Positions 1-11,362 of a stretch of 64,000 bases of DNA are shown here, piece by piece (position 1 is the first letter of the stretch; the number at the start of each line of letters is the position of its first letter). The notes under the pieces were generated by a model. That model was given only the letters and a program-made list of their open reading frames with translations. It was not told the DNA's origin and made no database searches. The DNA comes from Pelobates cultripes. Taxonomy: Eukaryota > Chordata > Amphibia > Anura > Pelobatidae. A program made the position numbers and the translations under genes. The stretch covers positions 292,156,108-292,220,107 of the forward strand of contig OW240916.1 in assembly GCA_933207985.1 (NCBI GenBank), written 5' to 3'.

Positions 1-199
1 CAAGGGGGGGCACTTGCCCCCCCCCTGGATTTTTGAGCTTGTTCTGATATTATTCGTGTGAGATTTAAAATGAACTGCAATACCGGCGCCGGCCAGTAGG
101 TATGGAGAGAGACAGGGATAGGAAGCTGCATCTTATCCCTGCTTCTCTCTGCTGATTGAAACCGCAGGGGAACAACACATGCAGCCAGAGACAGCCTAC

Positions 200-1015
200 A
201 GATCAGGTAAGTGAGGGATGGGGGAGGGTTTGAAATAGCCTATAGATTTTGGGGGGGCAGCAGCCTATAGATTAGGGCCTAGATTAGAGTGCTGGGGGGA
301 CCAGCAGCCTATAGATTAGGGAGTGAGGGGGCAGCAGCCTATGAATTAGGGAGCTGGGGGCAGCAGCCTGGGTGGGGAGTGAGGCTACAGAGCGGCATCC
401 TGGGTCAGGGGTGGGGGGCAGCAGCCTTATAGATTAAGGAGAGTAGGGGGGGCATCCACATAGATTGGGGGGTGGGGCGGCTGTGGATTAGAGAGTGAGA
501 GTCCTATGGGTGAGGGGTGGGGGCAGCAGCCTATGGGGAGTGGGCTGGGGGCAGCATCCTAGTGGGGGGAGTGGGGGCAGCAGCCTATAGATTAGGGAGA
601 GTGAGGGGGCATCCTAGATTAGGGGAATTGGGGGGGCATAGCCTATGATTAGGAGTGAGGCTGGGGGGCAGCATCCTAGATTGGGGAGTGGGGGCAGCAG
701 CCTGGGTGAGGGGGGGCATCCTATGATTAGGGGGTAGATTAGGGGAGCAGGGGGGGCATCCTATAGATTAGGAGAGTGAGGGGGGCATCCTATAGATTAG
801 GAGAGTGAGGGGGGGCATCCTATAGATTAGGGAGTGAGGCTGGGGGGCAGCAGCCTATAGATTAGGGAGTGAGGCAGGGGGGGGCAGCAGCCTATAGATT
901 AGGAGAGTGAGGGGGAGGCATCCTATAGATTAGGAGAGTGAGGGGGGGCATCCTATAGATTAGGGGAGTGAGGGGGTTGGGCAGCAGCCTATAGACTAGG
1001 GGAGTGAGGCATGGG
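200..1015. repeat. G-rich minisatellite
   Basis: Degenerate 30-36-bp unit built on GGGGGGCAGCAGCCTATAGA TTAGGGAGTGAGG, about 20 copies with deletions. Frequent G runs of four or more suggest G-quadruplex potential on the plus strand. Confidence 0.85.
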
Positions 1016-1017
1016 GG

Positions 1018-1037
1018 GGCATGTGTATGTGTGTGTT

Positions 1038-1087
<50 letters not shown>

Positions 1088-1440
1088 CACACACACTGCT
1101 GTGTGTGTGTTGTTTGTGTGCTGTGTGTGAGGGAACTGGTAGTGTGCTGTGTGTGTGTGTGTATGAGAGGGTGTTTGTGTGTGCGTGTTTGTTCTGGTCC
1201 TGTTAGTGTGCTGTGTGTGGGTGTTGTGTGTTTGTCAGGGTGCTGTTTGTGTGTGGGTGCTGTGCGGGTGTTGTGTGTGGGTTTTGTGTGTTTGTGAAGA
1301 TGCTGTTAGTGTGCTGGGTGTGTGTGGGTGTTGTATGTGTGTGGGTGCTGTGTGTGCGAGGGTGATGTATATGTGTGGGTGCTGTTTGTGGGTTGTGTGT
1401 GGTGTGGTGTGTGTGTGTGTGCTGTATGTTTGGGTGGAGG
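1018..1440. repeat. TA and TG/GTGT simple repeats
   Basis: (TA)n at 1040-1086, then TGTG-rich text with interspersed GTGCTGTGTG units. Open frames here are composition artefacts. Confidence 0.9.
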
Positions 1441-1545
1441 TGGGGGCAGATTAGTTAATATCCCAGTCCTGCTGCCTTCCCTGGTGGTTCAGTGGAGAGT
1501 GAACTCTAGCCCGGGTTCTCTGCTGCCTCCCTCCATGCTGCTGTG

Positions 1546-1745
1546 GACCGGTGAGGTAGAACTTTGATCTCCCCACCGGCCCATGGAGGCTTAGACCAGA
1601 GCCGCCGCTCGGATAGCGTCGGCTCTGCATGAGCCGACTGGGGAGATCCAGAGATCTCCCCTGCCGGTCTCAATCCATTGGCGTGCCGCGGGGATTAGGG
1701 TGTGCCCAGGCACACCCGACACACCCCGTGCGCACGCCTATGGAA
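1546..1745. other. GC-rich unassigned repeat-like segment
   Basis: Contains repeated GGGGAGATC / GATCTCCCC motifs in both orientations and a CpG-rich end. No coding frame. Probably a short mobile-element relic. Confidence 0.35.
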
Positions 1746-2300
1746 GTGAGGGATGGGGGAGACAGCCTACATGAAGAGTCAGCAAGGAGCAGGAAGGTAA
1801 AGTAAGAAAAGGAGAAGGAACAGAAATGAGCAGGAAGGGACATCAAGGAGCAGAAAGGGGCAGCAAGGAGCTGGAAGGGACAGCAAGGAGCATAAAAGGT
1901 AAAGTAGGAGAAGGAGCACAAAGGATCAGAAATGAACAGGAAGGGTCAGCAAGGAGCTGGAAGGTAAAGCAACACAACGGTAAAGTAGAAGGAGCAGAAA
2001 GGGTCAGAAATGAGCTGGAAGGGGCAGAAGGAGCACAAAGGTAAAATAGGAGAATGAGCAGGAAGGGCCTGCAAGGAGCAGGAAGGAGCACAAAGGTAAA
2101 ATAGAAAAGGGAGCAGAAAGGGAAGGAGCAGAATGAATGAGAAAGGAGCAGAAGGGCGCTAAATAAGCAGAAAGTAGCAGAAAGGTAAAAGAGCAGAAGG
2201 GGCCAAGGATAGAAAACAGTGTCAGAAGAAAAAAAAGACTGTCAAATGAAGGAGAGGAAAAGGAGATTGGAGCAGAAAGGACAAATGAAGTGAACCTCCA
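1745..2300. repeat. Purine-rich degenerate tandem repeat
   Basis: Units around AGCAAGGAGCAGGAAGG and GTAAAGTAGAAGGAGCAGAA repeated about 25 times; almost pure A/G on the plus strand. Confidence 0.75.
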
Positions 2301-2454
2301 CTTTTTTTCTGGACACCACATCATAAGGCTTTGGTACCTGGGCCAGGCAGGGAAACGCTGGACCTTCTCATCTCCAAAGGTAAAAAAATATCAGTATTAA
2401 TGTGTTCACTTTTATTTACTGAGTGTCAGGAAGCACAGAGTGCCGTTGGCTTGC

Positions 2455-2630
2455 TGATTGGCTAGAGCGGTCAGCTGGCACTCTAAGCCAATCAGTAGCT
2501 CCCCATTCATAAAAAAGTAAAAATATTTTATGAACCGGGAACTAGCGATTGGCTTAGAGCGTCAACTGTCCACTCTAGCCAATCAGCGGCACCCATGCCT
2601 GACGTCAATCTGCACTTCCTGACACTCTGT
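2455..2630. repeat. Inverted repeat with CCAAT-rich arms
   Basis: CTGATTGGCTAGAG and ACTCTAAGCCAATC pair with GATTGGCTTAGAG and ACTCTAGCCAATCAG across a short AT-rich centre (CATAAAA / TTTTATG). It looks like a small MITE. Confidence 0.6.
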
Positions 2631-2803
2631 TTCAGAAGCCAAATACCACTGAGCGACCTGGAGCTGGAGGAAGCCTTTGGGGTTAAACCATTTGAGAGCG
2701 ATTTAACCCCTTAAAGGAAAGCGAGCACCCAGGGGCTTCCTGGCATCATAGCATTTTCATTTAGGTGAAGTTGTTATGGTGACCAGAATGGTTCTTTAAT
2801 TTG

Positions 2804-2960
2804 CTTAAAGGAACACTATAGTGTCAGGAATACAAACATATATTCCTGACACCATAGTTGTGAAAACGCTATTCACCCTGGCTTTATGTGATAATGGCTA
2901 TGCCCCTTCCCTTTCATGACACTGTCAAAAAGGTACCAAGCATGGATGTCATTACAATTA
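2804..2960. repeat. TTAA-type MITE fragment
   Basis: TTAAAGGAACACTATAGTGT followed by the hairpin GTGTCAGGAATA / TATTCCTGACAC. Same terminal style as the MITEs at 3266 and 22335. Confidence 0.5.
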
Positions 2961-3265
2961 TGCCCCCCCCTGGAAAAATTCCTGCGGACGCCCATGATCA
3001 TGCTATATAGGGCCATTCGTACTAATAATCCCATCAATGTGGCTTGCATACATCACCAAATTAGTAGTTTGATGTGCTCATGCACCAACAATATTATTTA
3101 AGGTTTCTGCTTGTTTGTTAGAAAAGTGTCTTAAAGTCCTTTTTAAAACTTTGGAGAAATCCAAGTGTTTAACATAAGGTATAGAGCCCATTTTACTGAT
3201 TGCATGGTAGTAAAAGTGGCATCAGAAAATATCGGCACAGAGGCATTGTGATCATATCAGTGTTA

Positions 3266-3638
3266 TTAAAGGCACACTCCACGCACCACATACACTGCAA
3301 CTCGCTGTACTGGTTATAGTGTCAGGAGTGCCCTGCCACCCCATGCTGGCCACCTAATGTCTACCGATCACCACACTCTGCCTCTCTGCAGCTTAAAGTG
3401 AAAGCCATAAGCCGCTGTGAAGGGCCATCTCGTTGGCCCTTCTCTATCGGGATTTGCTCAGTGAAGAGAGCTTCTAGCTGCACAAAGGCAGGTAGCAGCA
3501 CCTAGTGGACCCCAGGAAAGAGGTCAAACCATTAGCAAGAGATTTAACTACTTTTATTGGATGGGAGCCAGGGCAATTCTCGCACCATAACCACTACAGT
3601 TGGCTGTACAGGTTATAGTGCTTGGAGTGTTCCTTTAA
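3266..3638. mobile_element. TTAA-flanked MITE (Kolobok/T2- or piggyBac-like)
   Basis: It starts TTAAAGGCACACTCCACGCA and ends with the mirror TTGGAGTGTTCCTTTAA, about 370 bp with inverted ends. TTAA duplications occur in T2/Kolobok and piggyBac elements. Related sequence occurs at 2804, 10370-10392, 22335 and 51240-51335. Confidence 0.65.
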
Positions 3639-3640
3639 AG

Positions 3641-3776
3641 CCGTGGTGGGGAACCTTCGGCCCTCCAGATGTTTTGGACTACATCTCCCATAATGCTCCC
3701 ACACCCATAATGTTGGCAAAGCATCAAGGGAGATGTAGTTCAAAACATCTGGGGGCCCGAAGGTTCCCCACGCCTG
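3641..3776. mobile_element. hAT-type MITE, copy 1
   Basis: 136 bp with long inverted ends (GTGGGGAACCTTCGGCCCTC CAGATGTTTTG and its mirror), flanked by the 8-bp duplication CTTTAAAG at 3633-3640 and 3777-3784. Eight-base duplications mark hAT elements. It lies at the very end of a TTAA-type MITE. Confidence 0.9.
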
Positions 3777-3789
3777 CTTTAAAGACTTA

Positions 3790-5580
3790 TTGGCAATCAT
3801 TGAAATTGTACTTTTCCTAACAATATACAAAATGTCTAGTCTTGCTTTGTCAGGAACAACATCACATGTAAGGTTAGATCCCTGCAAATAAACAAACAGT
3901 CGGACAAATGAAACATTTTTCCAAAAAGAGAAATAAATGTTTTGGGTTTAATTTTTTTTAAAAAAGTTATTTTTTTTTTTTTTATTTCTTTTTCATTCTC
4001 TCTAACGGGAATGGTAATCCTAAAGGGGTTAAAAGGAGTTTATTTTATACCTTCTTTGATTAAACGTATCCTGTGGCAGAAATTACAAAAACAAACAACG
4101 GAGGGCACATTGATCTAGGGGTATGTAAATAGTTAAATCATTTATTTATCTTTATGGTGAATTAATGTTTGGCAGCTGCACAACTGCAGCTTTCACAGTT
4201 GCCACCGATGGCCATTTACCCTTGGCTGCTCCGTGTTCTTTTAAACCAGATAGACCCTTTTTTGTCCTCACCCTTCCACTGCCCCATCGTGCTTCCTGTG
4301 GAGAGCGGCACAGCGCAAGACAAACAACAAGATTATATTTACACACATGCTGTGATTTACGCTTGAATTCGTACCGTGCCGTGCAGTTTGAACAGCCGCT
4401 GAAACATCTGTCACGGGCAGGGGCCACGCTAGGCTGGCACTTTGTTTCGTGGCCTACTTTAATTAGGGATTAAGACAAAACAGGAAATTGAAAACTCTAC
4501 ACAAGGCAGACTTTGTGCCTTTCAATTTAACCGTGGGCATTCAACATCCCTGTGTGTTTGACAGAAAAGCATCAGCCCAACTCACGGGGCCACAAATTAC
4601 ATATTTTTGTAAGGAGGAGAGAAGGTAATCAAACCAGCCAAAAACAACAACCTAGGTTAGTCGTATATTAAGCTTAACAAGCCAACAAAATGGAGCCATT
4701 TCTGAAAGAATCCCTTTTGTGAAACAGGTGCAAAAACAAAGTGTCTACCTCAGACTTCGGCACATTAAAACATGTTCCCAGTTCCTGAAATGTTTGAGTT
4801 TTCACCGTTATGTGTCTAAACTTTAAGTAATGATATTTTTCCTAACATAAACAGGCCATAGGTAACTTTGCACAGCCAGCACACTATAAATCTATCCGCA
4901 CTTTACTTTAAAGTAATTTACAGGCTTCGTTAGCGGATGTTAAAAATGAACTACAAGCATATGTAAATGGTTTTTCAATAGAGGTGATAAATTTCCTAAT
5001 TTGGTAAATACATTTGGGGAGTATGTAAAAGGCACCCCTTACTTTGGATGTGAATATAGTATTCTTTTATCTGAAAACGATATAGTGGCACCATAAATCC
5101 AGCTTTTCCAGGGAATTAAATAAAATGTAAGTAATATAACGAGGAGAAGCAGGAGAAGAGAAAAGTGATAGCAATCCCTGGTTTCAGCAAATGAACAACT
5201 ATGTTTGTTCTGCTTTATTGGCACCTCCAGGAATTTTACTCTTGGCATACTGAATAATGTAGGGTGTGCCTTGTCATCGAACAGCGAAAGAGTAAACCTT
5301 ATATTTCCTGATCTAGAAACATCTCAAAGAACTAAACCAAGCACCATGACCACTTCAGTGATTTAATATTGTTACGGTGCCTAGAGCCTACATGTGCAGC
5401 GTTTCACAAACCATTGTAAAATGGTTACCCCTATTACAGAGGGAATCCCTTACAGCCACCCCCTTATTTTTGGGCTGTTTATGGGGGGGGAGGGGGTAGT
5501 TTCTTCACTGGGATGATGAGCCACACAGAGCACACAGAGAGCTTCTTCACACAAAACAATCACGCAAAAAAAATGATTTT
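3790..5580. other. Unremarkable AT-rich intergenic DNA
   Basis: No splice-compatible coding frame, repeat array or recognisable element. Overlapping opposite-strand frames at 4152-4473 have no recognisable protein content. Confidence 0.6.
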
Positions 5581-5589
5581 CTGCTAGCA

Positions 5590-5930
5590 GTATTACACTG
5601 TCAAACCGAAAAACAATGATTATTTTAATTTACTGCCAGTTGTGCCACTGTCAGACACCCCCCAAAAAATATTGATTTTGCAGTTGATGGTAGTGCTTGT
5701 ACCACTGTCAAACACCCAAAAAAGTATTTTGCAGCTGTTGGTACAGCATGTGCCAGTGCCACTGTCAGACACCAAATGATTGATTTTGCCGCTGATGGCA
5801 ATAACTAATAAGCTTGTACCACTGACTGTAAGACACCAAATGATTGATTTTGCAGCTAATCTGCCAATAACTGATAATGCTTGTTACCACTGCCAGACAC
5901 CAAATGATTGATTTTGTTAAGGTAAATTCA
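5590..5930. repeat. Tandem repeat, ~60-65-bp unit
   Basis: Five or six diverged copies around CCACTGTCAGACACCAAATG ATTGATTTTGCAGCTGATGG. No coding content. Confidence 0.75.
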
Positions 5931-6715
5931 TCATTTTCAAATTTAAGACCAAAGTAGCAAAACTGGAATCATAGCTGATGGAGGTTTTTTCCATATCGGT
6001 TATTTTGTCTTTAACTTATAAATTCACTTTGAATTCCCATTCACATCACATTGCAAATTACACTCAACAGAGCTGTTAAAAGACTAGATCCGTGATAACG
6101 TTCTTCTAGCATTTCATTTATATTTCCCATGTGATGCTCAGTCTGTCAATTAGCATCACGGGGTTAGCAGGGATGTCCTGAGGGTTAAAGTAAAGCCATA
6201 ACTTGCATAGGCACCATTTAAATGTTAGGAAGGGCAAGAGGGAGGGGAAATGTCCCTTTGTACCCTATCCTGCAGATATTTATGGTAGTGGTCTGAAATA
6301 ATTCACAATGCGAAAGGTTAGTTGTCACTGCGTTAGGTCAATGTTCATCCAATATAACCACTAGCAGGAGGCATGAACCTGGAAATAGACAGTGCTCCAT
6401 TGTAAATATGGAAAACTGGCATCTCCATTAACCCGTTACAGGTTAAAGACATATCAGGTGTGTTATAATATTAAGGGATTTGCTCAGCAGAACATACTGC
6501 AGAGAAGGATGCTTCAGTAACCTAATGCAGGAAAGGGTCAACGTGAGATCATTCTAAGAATGCCACATTGATACCACTACCGGTATACTTAGCCCTCTTC
6601 TAGGGTGCTTCTAAACATTATTGACTGCAGCCATACACAGGATCAAATGCAAAATATCTATTTTAAAACGTAAGCATGTCATACTCTTTACCTGGCAGGG
6701 TATGTGCCAACTCAA
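5931..6715. other. No feature seen
   Basis: AT-rich single-copy-looking DNA; nothing supported. Confidence 0.5.
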
Positions 6716-6904
6716 TGCCTATATGCTAATATAACATATACACTAATATACCCAATACGCTAGCATACCCTATAAACCAATATACCCTATATGCTAATAT
6801 ACCCTATACACTAATATAACCTATACACTAATGTATCCTATACGTTAATACACCCTATACACTAATATATCCTATATGTTAATATAGCCTATATGCTATA
6901 TATT
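6716..6904. repeat. Minisatellite, left block (ACACTAATATACCCTAT)
   Basis: About 11 copies of a 16-18-bp unit. The same unit continues at 9383-9850, so the array was split by insertions of about 2.5 kb. Confidence 0.85.
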
Positions 6905-6908
6905 TTTA

Positions 6909-8130
6909 ATTTTTTTTTTTTTTTTTGGCAGCGTAAACAGCACATTTATATTTTTGAAATATAACAGGTTTGGTACAAGTGGATAGAACATTTATAGCTA
7001 GTTTATGCATGCTAAGTTAAGTAGTGTGGATATGGTTCTTAAGTTACAGGCTATGCAAGTTAACGACAGGTATAGATTTTCTACACTGCTTGGATTTAAA
7101 TTTAACCACCAGGGGGCCGCGAGCCTCTGAGTTTGCTGGATAAACTGACATGTAGGCTTATCTGTTTTTAAATGAGTTACATGTGGGTCTGCTGAATAGG
7201 GTCAGCTGCAATAATGCTAGGCAAAACAGCATGAATAAAAACTAAAACAGAAGACACAAAGCGTTCTGCTGGGCTTTTGATTATGGTTATACAGGGTTAG
7301 CAGTCACTTAGTTACTCCTGCAGCTGTGCGGGGTCGGCAGGTGTCCTGGCTGTAATCAAGTCCCTGGTGTTCCCCGCTGGTTGCGTGAGTGCCCAGGCAC
7401 CCGTTGGCCAGGAGTACGTTTGGTCGCATGTCTACAGGCTTCAGCCTCAAGTATGAAAAGAGGCTTGTGTTTGCACTTCTGTGCCCATTCAGGGTTATAG
7501 TCCCAAGTGAGTCCCCGCAGATCCGCCGGAGACCAAGCTGTGCTTACATGTTGAATGTGCCCTCCTTAGAGTCGTACGGTGGGTGGAAAGTGTGTGTCGT
7601 TGTTTGCGGGACACAATCAGTGCTTGGTGTTCTGGTCCGCCTCTGTTTCCAAACGGTGCCCAGCGGTTGCTCTATTGCTGCCACCTCCATTCTCCAACTA
7701 GTGAGGGACGCGGCGGCCATCTTGGGTTTCGCCATGCGGTCCCTAGTCTTTCGGCTCGCAGCCCAAGCGTCATGAGTGGTCATTGCTTCTCCGGTGGGGT
7801 CTGGGATAACCCCCCCGGCCCACAGGGGGGGAGAACGGGGCCCTCAGTAGGCGTGCGAGAGGTCCCGCCGGACTAAGCACGGGAGACCGGCCGCATCTCC
7901 CGCCAGAGCCTCACGACGGGCCGCAATCCCAGCTGCCCAGTAATCAGCATCGCCGGTAGGACAGGAGTCGGTTTGTGCACCAGGAGTTGTGCTCAGGTCC
8001 CCTGTGTCGCCCATTAGCAGCTGTGTGGCTTTTTCAGGGGAGGAAGAGTTATTTAAAGCTAAATGTTTAGGTTTCATGGAGGAGCCGAGCTGTTCCACGT
8101 CCATCCAGCTTGGCGGTCAGGCCCCGCCCC
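6909..8130 (-). mobile_element. L1-like element copy, internally deleted
   Basis: On the minus strand the 5' end GGGGCGGGGCCTGACCGCC matches the LINE start at 54786, and the other end is an A-rich tail (poly-T on the plus strand at 6903-6926). An 86-codon frame from 8104 to 7844 could be the ORF1 start. No RT sequence is visible. It is GC-rich unlike its surroundings. It sits within a minisatellite that is split at 6905/9383. Confidence 0.6.
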
Positions 8131-8395
8131 TTTTTTGTTCTTTTAATGAACTTTAATCAAACACTTTTTTTTTCTTTTTGTTCTTTTAATGAACTTTAAT
8201 CAAACACTTTTTTTCTTTTTTTTGAACTTTAATCAAACAACCCTTTTTTTTTAACTTTAATCAAACAACCCTTTTTTTTTTTAATGAACTTTAATCAAAC
8301 ACTTTTTTCTTTTTTTTGAACTTTAATCAAACAACTTTTTTTTTTTATGAACTTTAATCAAACAACTTTTTTTTTTTTCTTTCTTTCTCTTTAAA
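8131..8395. repeat. Tandem repeat TTTTAATGAACTTTAATCAA ACA + T-run
   Basis: Six to seven copies of ~30-40 bp differing mainly in the T-run length. It lies between the L1-like 5' end and Penelope-type sequence. Confidence 0.85.
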
Positions 8396-8603
8396 AAACA
8401 ACTTTCTCACCCTCGTTTTCACATTTAAATAATTTAAATGGACTCATCACCTTTATAACATCACTCCCATACTCTTGAATCCTAATTTTGAAAAGTGTTT
8501 TTAAAAATTGTCTCTGATTGGCCAATTACACTTTTGGCGCAATTTTAAAATTAACATAGCCCTATTTAAACAACCCCTGCCAGGTTACTACTTTTATCCC
8601 ATT

Positions 8604-8632
8604 CTGAAGAAGCCACTTATGGTGAAACGCGT
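8604..8632 (+). ncRNA. Hammerhead-ribozyme-like core of a Penelope-type element
   Basis: CTGAAGA, a short stem-loop (GCCA CTTA TGGT), then GAAACGCG. CUGANGA and GAAA flanking stem II are the conserved hammerhead core, and hammerheads are known in Penelope-like retroelements. The first base pair of stem II is imperfect and the cleavage-site stem was not resolved, so activity is doubtful. Confidence 0.4.
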
Positions 8633-8934
8633 TTATGGTTATTAATTCTGTATTTTACTGTGTATTTTAGATCAATAAAAGTTTTTTGGCTACTTTATTG
8701 TACCAATCCTCTTTTTATTGCACTCTTTATGCACTTTAAACAACTTTTTTACCTATTCCTGGCATTTTAACCTTTCCTGGTTACTTTTACTTCCACTGGC
8801 AATTTTAAAGTTCCAGTACTCCAAGAAATCCTAGGTGGGGATCATACCACCGGCGCCTATCCATAGAGCAGTACCTCTGCTCTATCTTTGTGAGTATTAT
8901 TTTATTTTCTCTACTACTCTCTTAACCTATCACA

Positions 8935-9290
8935 ATTGAGAGCACTATTGCTGCTTTTTATTCTTCTATATTGGAGCCTTGGATCACCAGACGGTGCTGA
9001 CGGACGTATCGCCGCTACATATCCTATAAGCGGGGATTATACCGCTGTACGCTATCCACACCAGAGCTGGCCATAGCTCCCTCAAATGTGAGTTTTTTAC
9101 CTCTTCTTATCTGCACATTGAACCACATCAAAATTGAGAGCACTATTGTTGCTTTCTGTCTTTCTTTTCCGAGTTCTGGACTACCAGACGGTGTTGACGG
9201 AGACCCCCTCCCTACATATCCCATAAGCGGGGATTATACCGCTGTACGCAATCCACACCAGAGCTGGCCATAGCTCTCTTGAATAGGAAG
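8935..9290. repeat. Direct duplication of a ~200-bp unit
   Basis: 8935-9090 and 9137-9285 share GAGAGCACTATTG, CCAGACGGTG.TGACGGA and GCGGGGATTATACCGCTGTA CGC plus CACACCAGAGCTGGCCATAG CTC. A related unit lies at 10811-11160 (AATCCTTAGGTGGGGATAAT). Likely repeated termini of a Penelope-type element. Confidence 0.7.
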
Positions 9291-9382
9291 TCTATCAAGT
9301 ATCCTAGACCATCTATTTGCACCCTAGCAATACTTTACTGGACTATCTACCCTTATTTGGCACAGCCCTTCCATATCTTTTT

Positions 9383-9850
9383 ATATGCTAATATAACCTG
9401 CACACTAATATACCCTGTACACTAACATAGCCTAAGAACTACCCTATACACTAGTATAGTCTATATGCTAATATACCCTATATGTTAATATACCCTATAC
9501 ACTAATATACCCTATACACTAATAAAGCCTATACATTAATATAACATATGCACTAATATACCCCACCGACTATTATAGCCTAAAAACTACCATATACGCT
9601 AATATACATATACACTAGTATACCCTACATGCTAATATATCCTATACACTAATATACCCTATACGCTAACATACCCTAAACGCTAATATACCCTATACGC
9701 TAATATGGAGTCCTGGTTTTGTCAGTATCTCTATTGAAATAAAACAGGGAAATACATAAATCCATGAGGACTGGGTTGGGGACCACTACCCTATACACTA
9801 ATATACCCTATACGCTAATATACCCTATACACTAATTTAACTATACACTA
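9383..9850. repeat. Minisatellite, right block (ACACTAATATACCCTAT)
   Basis: About 25 copies of the same unit as 6716-6904, interrupted by unrelated sequence at roughly 9706-9788. Confidence 0.85.
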
Positions 9851-10420
9851 AGTGTCTTGGTCACATCTCAACCCTATACAACACTGACTTATATATATCC
9901 TATCTGCCCACAGCACAAATTGCAACGTCTGGCAAAGTAATCTCCTAGTTTAATCTTTATCCCACACAACGTTCAATATCGAATCCAGATACATATCACC
10001 ATTACATGCCCCATCACACCCTGCTCTGCTTAGCCTGAACACATCTTAGCCATATCATTGGCCAGCACACCAGATATAGTCAATTTATGGCTCTGCTTTT
10101 CCTGCCCTTACCAAGTACACCAGACACCGTCTAAATTCTCAGTCAGTACCCTTGATGCTGATCTACCTAATCATCAGTTACCTCTTCACTGGAGCCAGCA
10201 TCAAACCTAGCAGAAACAAAAGGTCTAACTGCAATTTAAAACAGTCAGATCCTGCTTACCTGTACATAATATGACATACCAAGATGAGAGTTGGACATTG
10301 GATGCCTGAGAATCTTGCGCTCATAGAATCCTTTGCACCATAACAAATACTATTAGCTGGAGCCGTTATGAAGCTTGGAGTGTCCCTTTAAGCAGCATTG
10401 GAAAGGTAAAAAAGAAAAGG
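9851..10420. other. No gene; end of a TTAA-type MITE near 10370-10392
   Basis: GCTTGGAGTGTCCCTTTAAG at 10373-10392 matches the MITE right ends elsewhere. The rest shows nothing. Confidence 0.5.
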
Positions 10421-10810
10421 GGAAGAGTCTGCGCTAACTCGGTGAAGCAGCAACCCTATTAAGGGAATCCCTCACGAACCCTTATAAGAAACAAGAAAAT
10501 GCAAAAAGGGGAGTTAAGGGCTGCGCTTGAACAAACAAATAAAAAGTTTGTAAAAGTGTATATAAATAAAATAAGCAATAATAATAAAATCAAGTAAAGT
10601 TCATCCGGATAAATAAAAGTATAAATTGAAACAGTCTCACTGATGTGCAGTAATATAATAATAGTCCTCAAGTGTTGCTCCGTCCGTATGGTAGGTAGTC
10701 CATATATGTGAAGACAAAAGAAAAAGAAAAAAAAGCTGCCAATGGTGAAATATTGTATGTCCAAATGTGGTATATATTCAAAGGAAAGGTATTTCACTCA
10801 CATCACAAAG

Positions 10811-11165
10811 AAATCCTTAGGTGGGGATAATTCCACCAGCGCTGTGGCAATAGAGCAGTATCTGTCTGCTCTATTCTTGTAAGTATAACTTATCTTAAGA
10901 TATTACTGTGTTTTTCATACTGAGAGCACTATCTGCTATTTTATATATATCCCGTGGAAACCTATTATCCAACACCGGAGAGGCGGACCTATCTCCCCAG
11001 CATTTAAGAACAACGCACATCTGAGTAGGTCCTAGCCTACATCAAAGGAATTCCAAGCCGGATAGATGGACCAACCATCTAAGTACATCCGATAGAGGGG
11101 ATTAAACCATTAAGTGCCTCTTCTCCTAGAGCTGGTTAGAGCTCCAACAAATGTGCATTGGAAAG
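10811..11165 (+). repeat. Third copy of the Penelope-type terminal unit
   Basis: It shares the blocks TAGGTGGGGAT, AGAGCAGTA.CT.TGCTCTA, GAGAGCACTAT and a final AGAGCTGGTTAGAGCTCC with 8828-9090. The preceding 10420-10800 is AT-rich repeat text. Confidence 0.55.
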
Positions 11166-11362
11166 GGCTTATGGCATACAGTGTATTTATATTAATTCAT
11201 TGCTAGTATAAACACAGATTTCCTAAATTTCCATTTTCATAAGATACAGTTCAGCCAAACGTCAAAAATAATTTCAAACAATTGGTGCGCAAAAAACACA
11301 CCAGGTTTTCTTAAGATACTTAGTAAAGATGTTTCCTTGCAATTTTTTGCATTCCACTTTTA

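Noticed and set aside
1004..1454. Several overlapping Cys/Val-rich open frames
   Set aside because: They are translations of TG/TA simple repeats.
4152..4473. Overlapping frames of 91 and 102 codons on opposite strands
   Set aside because: No recognisable motif, no splice context; mutual shadows.
7389..7876. Plus-strand frames of 97-128 codons
   Set aside because: They are antisense to the GC-rich L1-like copy at 6909-8130; stop-poor GC-rich sequence explains them.
6716..9850. Possible CRISPR-like array (short repeats)
   Set aside because: Units are contiguous 16-18-bp tandem copies with no unique spacers, in a vertebrate genome.
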